64,000 nucleotides of DNA from Heliopora coerulea (taxonomy: Eukaryota; Cnidaria; Anthozoa; Scleralcyonacea; Helioporidae). Location: assembly GCA_030142905.1 (NCBI GenBank), contig JASJOG010000263.1, positions 124,001 to 188,000 of the forward strand, in the 5' to 3' direction. The position numbers and the translations under genes were made by a program. The number at the start of each line of letters is the position of its first letter. The first letter of the stretch is position 1. The notes below the pieces were generated by a model. It was not told where the DNA came from and did not search any database. It saw only the letters and a list, made by a program, of their open reading frames with translations. This document shows, piece by piece, positions 54,901-60,900 of this stretch.

Positions 54901-57900
54901 TTTAAACGGCCACAGTCATCATCAGACCATTTCCGATGGGCTGTTCCTAACTTTAGTCTTATTGCCCAGTCCGTACCTAATCCTTGAAAACTCATTCAAA
55001 AGAGCACTTGGCAAGCCTTCTAAATTAGAAACGTGTCGAAACGAGGCTCGTCTAATTAGAGCGTGAGTGGGATGCGTGTTATTTTATAAAAGATTGTTCT
55101 AAATACGATATTTCCAGCTCTTTGAAGAATAATCATTTACAAACCAGTTTAGTTGAGGGTAGTTTGGTTGGAATCTGTGAGTGAATGTAGTTTGGAAATT
55201 GTTATGTCCGTCCGTTTATTGTAGTTTATAAAATAACATACATCCTACGTACGCTCTGATTGGACGAGGCTTGTTTTCTCTAAGGGCACTGGGGTACGCT
55301 GACGTCATTTTCATTTTGTATTAGAGTACAGACATGGATGACGTCATAACGCTCGAATTTTCTTAATTTATAAAACAAATAGAAAATGGCTTTCGTGCCT
55401 CTATATTGTGAAAGAAACATGAATGACGCCATTTCAACCGGGAAAATATCAGAAAACACTCGGTTACGCTTCGTGTTTTCACCAGTCATTTCTCAGGTTG
55501 AAGTGACGTCATTTATGTTTCTATAACAGCACAGAGACACTCAAGCAGTTTTCTGTTTGTTAAATATAGATCCCACAATTGAACTACTGAAAAGAGTTTT
55601 AATTTAGTTGTTGAATTTTCATTATTCGTTTTTGCGCAAGTGTACCAGATACATTTATACAATTTCTTTAACCCTTTCCTGTCCGAAACGTCTCCCCTTG
55701 ACGCGTAAAATCGTCTGGCGTTAGCCGGAATAAAATTAAAAAGTCGGGTACGGACCGGAAACAGTTAAAGAAAAGTGTGGTTACGTTCATCTGTTTATAG
55801 AATTAATGGATTTTTTAAATTTTGTTGACTTAAGGTGTATTGAGAAGTTTATTTAGCGAGGAAGAATTGAACGAAATCCGTGAACCGGCTCATAACTGCT
55901 CTTTCCGTCGGAAGTCTGCAGAATCGTTCCAGCAACCTGACAAATTTGACCAGGTAAGTGATAGTAAATATTACTTAAAATACTCATTAATAAATCATAA
56001 AGAAAACACAAAGGACATTGGTGCCAAATTAGTAAATTGTCAATTGGATACAGAATCGTCTTTATGTACATAATATTTTCCTTCGATTTTCTAAGTTAAA
56101 ATTTCCCTAAATTTCAAAATAGCCGGTACATGGACGTTCAACTGCATTCGTATTTTAAGAATGATACAATATTCGCAACCAAGCCGAAGGCAAGCCATTG
56201 TAAATCTCATACCATTCGGCTACTCATATTTATTATTTATTATTTATTATTTATTATATATTACCTGAGATCTACTGTTACTTATGGTAAGATGCATTCA
56301 TTTGAGTTACTCTAGCCAGTTGTGTTCGGCAGTATTGATGAAGGATTGGTCGAAATAATATGGCGAAAAAATTTGTGAGAAAAATTGAAGCCAAACTTGC
56401 TCGACATGGGAGGCTTTTTTTCCTTTTCAAGACCCTAGTCTATCAGTTAGCTTTGAGATTCAGTCTTTTACAACCACAGCAATCAAGAAAAATTTATGGA
56501 GGCATTGATTTCCAAAGGGATATGACGAAAATGAGCACCTCAAAACATTTCATTGTAGAATGTAAGTAGACCAGTCTACATAATAACCGTTTCTGAATTG
56601 ACCTTTACTTCCGCGTTAAAAAGATGCTTAGTGTAAAACTTTCAACAAGAAAATGAGTTTTATTGGCATGGAAATGACAATTATTTTTTCATATGGAAGT
56701 TTTTCAACGGGGACTCTTTACTGCAAAGGAAAATGACAGTTTGAAATAGCCTTTTTGGAACAACTACGCAATTTATTTTAAATGGTTTCTTGTTGGAACA
56801 CCTTTTCCAGCTCCTCAAGGATATTGGTTCAACAAGCCCAGAATGTCTGTTTTATCCTCATCTGTCTCTTAACGAACCCGCTCCAGCTCCGTATCTATTG
56901 AGCGAAGTGGTCGAAAAGTCATTAATCAGAGCGATTGAAGTGCAAAGGGAAAAAGAAGAAGAATACTGCGACAATACACTGCAAGACCAAAAGTATTTTT
57001 TCACGTTTTTTGTTTATTTTTTTTTATTTCAACTGGTGTAACGTGATAAAAAAAATCCAAGCGTCTTCATAAGAAAATCTATTTACTTACAATTCTAGTA
57101 GGAATGATATTGTGTGCCAATTACGTGTAAACATAAATCGTACGTAAACAAAATTTTTCCGAGAATATTTCGTTTTGAAGTGGAATATTTAACGATTATT
57201 CATTGAAGTGGAGGTGAATGATGGTGGATATTTACCTCGCCGCTCGTGGCTGCACTACTCACCGATACTGAGGTGTGAATCGGTTTTTTAGCGCATACCT
57301 CCCATAATTGTTTCTTGTACATATTGTTTTACATTTTTAAAACAATTTTACAGAACGTCGGCTTGTCGCCCGCTTGTCCTTTGTAAAAACAAAAAAAAAA
57401 CAAACTTGAAACACATTCTCAATACATTTATCGCTAAAATTTAAAAGAAATGCATATCTTTGAATACTTTAATGTCAAATTTCGTTGCTTTTTCGGTATT
57501 GTCTTGCATGGTGGGTTCGTTTACTAAAGATTGATTTTCTTCTTCCGAAACTGAAACAAAATGGGAACCCATCTTGTTTTGCCTGGAGGTGAATAGTGCA
57601 GGATATTCTGAGATAAAGGAACCAATCAGATTGCGTGATAAACACTATTCCCCTACGAGGTATCTGCTAATAACAGTTATTCTTCTCAGGCTCAGCAAGT
57701 ATTGTTGATTAGCATATACCTTGCAGGTAAATAGTGTTTTTTGCGCATCTTGGTTAGTTCCTCTATCTCGGAATATCCTGCACTATTCACCTCCGAGCAA
57801 AACAAGATGGCGTCCCGTTTTGTTTAAGTTATGGAAGAAAAGCTTTTTTAAACAAACGAAGTCGCCGTGCCATGCAATACTAAAAAAGCAACTAAACTTG

Positions 57901-60900
57901 GCAATAAAGTATTCTAGGGTATGTATTTCTTTTACTTTTTACTTCTTTAAGTTCTTTCTTCTAAGTTCTTTCCATTTACATTGCTAAACTCTATGCATTG
58001 CATTTATAAGTACCGTTCTTTGACTCTTAATAATATACGTAAAAAAATTCTAAATTGACTGGCTGGGATGAATTCCACACTTCATATAATCTGAAATGTA
58101 ATGTATATCGTAAACTATCTAGGGTTAAAGACACTTAACGTGATTGCGAGTCACACCCTTAACTTAATCCAGATCTCGAAGACATCTGTCGTATATGCAG
58201 ACAATAGCGACGTCTTTCATATATTTCTGTGATAATTTCACACCCACATTCCCTGTCCTCTCGAAACATTACATTCCCTTTTAAGCTACCGTGAATATAC
58301 ATGTATATCCAAATTCTATTTTTGAAAACTATTGATCTTTATTTTTAAATGTTTTTTTAAGTTTGAAGGGCTCTCCTCTTACTCCAAATGATTATCAAAA
58401 ACCAAGTAATCCATTTCATTTATCGCATTTCCTATTCAATCAACTCGGCATGTTTGGCTGGGAGAAAAGGTAGAGTGCACTTTCTCCAATATTATTTCAT
58501 ATTTATCTCTATAGTTCGTTGGAATTGAACCTTCAAAAATTTCACTTTACATGCATACAAGGTGACGAAGTTTGTGAATCACATCGTTTCGGAAATAGAA
58601 AGAAGAAAGTAAGCAATCATGCTTTTATTAGTCTTGGTGCCGACCCAAATTATAAAATTATTACTAAAAGTTCACATACAACTTTGAGTGTTCAAGGGAT
58701 TCTAAACACTAGAAAATAATGAAACCGAGGGGCTTAGCCTTGAGAGTTTTGTTATTTTCGATTGTTTGGAGTCCCCTGATGAAACACTGTAAACGAGTGT
58801 GTTTAAACTGAATTCCCAGACGAGTATTCCCATTTATTTATTACATGTTTATTTTATTGATTTGAATATGAAAATGAAGAAATGTAATCCAGATCACTAG
58901 TGATTTTACTACTGGTTTTCGTTGGGTATCAAAATGGATGCATGTCATGTTGTATGCGTTCATAGATTGGCTACTATAAATTCGTGCATTATCAATGTTT
59001 GCAAGAAGTATCTGTGCAACGCAGGTGATAATATGTCGCAGTGACGTTGGGTCATAAGCTTCACCCTAGCTTTTTAGAAGCTTTCAATCCACTAGCTATG
59101 AATATGTTGCCATTTTTCCTTTGTAAACTTTTCATAAAGTATTTGAATAAAATTTACTCTGAAGCACTGTCCTACGCTATTAAACAGATCAAAATTGTTT
59201 GAATTGTTTCGTCCTTTCATGATTACAACTATCGAAATGTAGAGCACTCGAGCGGCTTCTAACAGAAAAGTATTTTTATTTTGTCTTGTGTAACTTGTAA
59301 GTGATGGTAAGTACGAAATTGCTCACATTCGCGTAGAAACGGTAAACGACAAATGCGGGGAAGTCCTTGGTCATGTAGTAATTTAACGTTTGCCGTAAAC
59401 GCAATGCTTAACCTCCCGTGGGTTGCACGTGACGTCGTGGCGGCTATGTTGGTGGTACTTCAACCATATAATGTCGTTAAACAGAACCTCCAACATGGCT
59501 GCAAAATTATCGCTATTTGGATCACAAAGGATTGATTATAACCGAGCAAAAGTATAATCTGAAACATGAAGCATTGCCGTTTCTACTGAGTCGTTAACTG
59601 ATTACTTCACTGCAGCATGTTATCACTATGCTTGTCAGAATTTGTGTATGCTGTTAAACATCGAAAGTCGTAGAAATAATTCATTATGTGATGAAATAAC
59701 ATCCAAACCTAGATGGTGGTGGTGTCGAGAGCGATGGTTTACGCGGTGGTGACGTATCCAGGACGATTACTTAATGGTCGATGAAGGTGAAGGCTGTCAA
59801 TTGAGTTTGACATGAAACCATTAAAAAAGTGCTTTTAGAGACTTCCAGTGCTACTTAAGGCTCTGTTCCATGTGCGGTTTTGTGCCTCGCAACTGTCATT
59901 ATAATGTATGAATTCAATTTGCCAGACCCTCGAGGACGAATTGGAGCGAATAATAAGCAGAAATTTTGCTGGGTAGACTGCACTGGGTTATTGCACAGAC
60001 AAAGTAATTATATCACCCTGCAAGATTATCACCATGCCTTACTCTATTGTCAGAGTTTCACTATTTTATTAAATGTCAGAAGCGAAGGAAGTAAATGGTA
60101 GCGTAATGCTGTAATAGCATCTAAACCTGGATGTGGTGGTGGTGGTGATGGTGATGCTGGTGCTGGTGGGCGGTGATGGTGTCGAAAGCGATAGTTATTG
60201 CAGTCGATGTGGCGATGTTAGGGATGGTGGTGGTGGTAATATTTATGGCAGTTTTTGTGGTACTAGTGCAGGTCGTGGTGGCAGTGGCATTGATGGTGGT
60301 GAGAATGTGGTGGAGGTGGATGAGCGTAAAGCGCATATATCACATAAAGATTGTCGCAGTTACTTCTAAAATTCGTGTAACCCTATGAGTATTTATGTTG
60401 ATTATAAATCTCAAGGTGCCTTCACACGACAAACAAAACTCCGCAATCCCTAGTTGGCAAATCCAAGTTTGCGTGTGCGAACTTGAGCTTGCTTACCCGA
60501 CAACAATATACTTTGGTTTCCAAAATTTAGATAGGTCCTTTATCGCCACCGTATTCTTAGTTAGCTTAGCGATTCTATTTTCTGTGACATGGCTGCACAA
60601 TTGTGTTGAACAAATTTGCTTTATAGACCAAAAATAGATCTGCTCAGAAAAAGTGACAAACTTGTACTAGAACTGAAGCATCTTGACCGTAGAAAAAGGT
60701 AATGCAGTTTAGAATTTTGTGGTGGCATTTTATGTGGGTTTATTGTATTGTTTATTTCAGCACTTTTAGGACTTATTTTGAAATTTGAAAGAGTCCTTTT
60801 CCTTTGTAAAAATTATTAACCGTTATTCATTGCAGTGGGCGGTGCAAATAGGTCTGGTTTAAGCGTGTGAGTTGTGAAGGTTCCGATTAGCAACTTTGAA

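Noticed and set aside
59353..59535. 60-aa ORF
   Set aside because: No homology, no splice phase consistent with RALGAPA, in an intron.
60121..60388. Val/Met- and Gly-rich frames
   Set aside because: Generated by GGT/GAT simple repeats.
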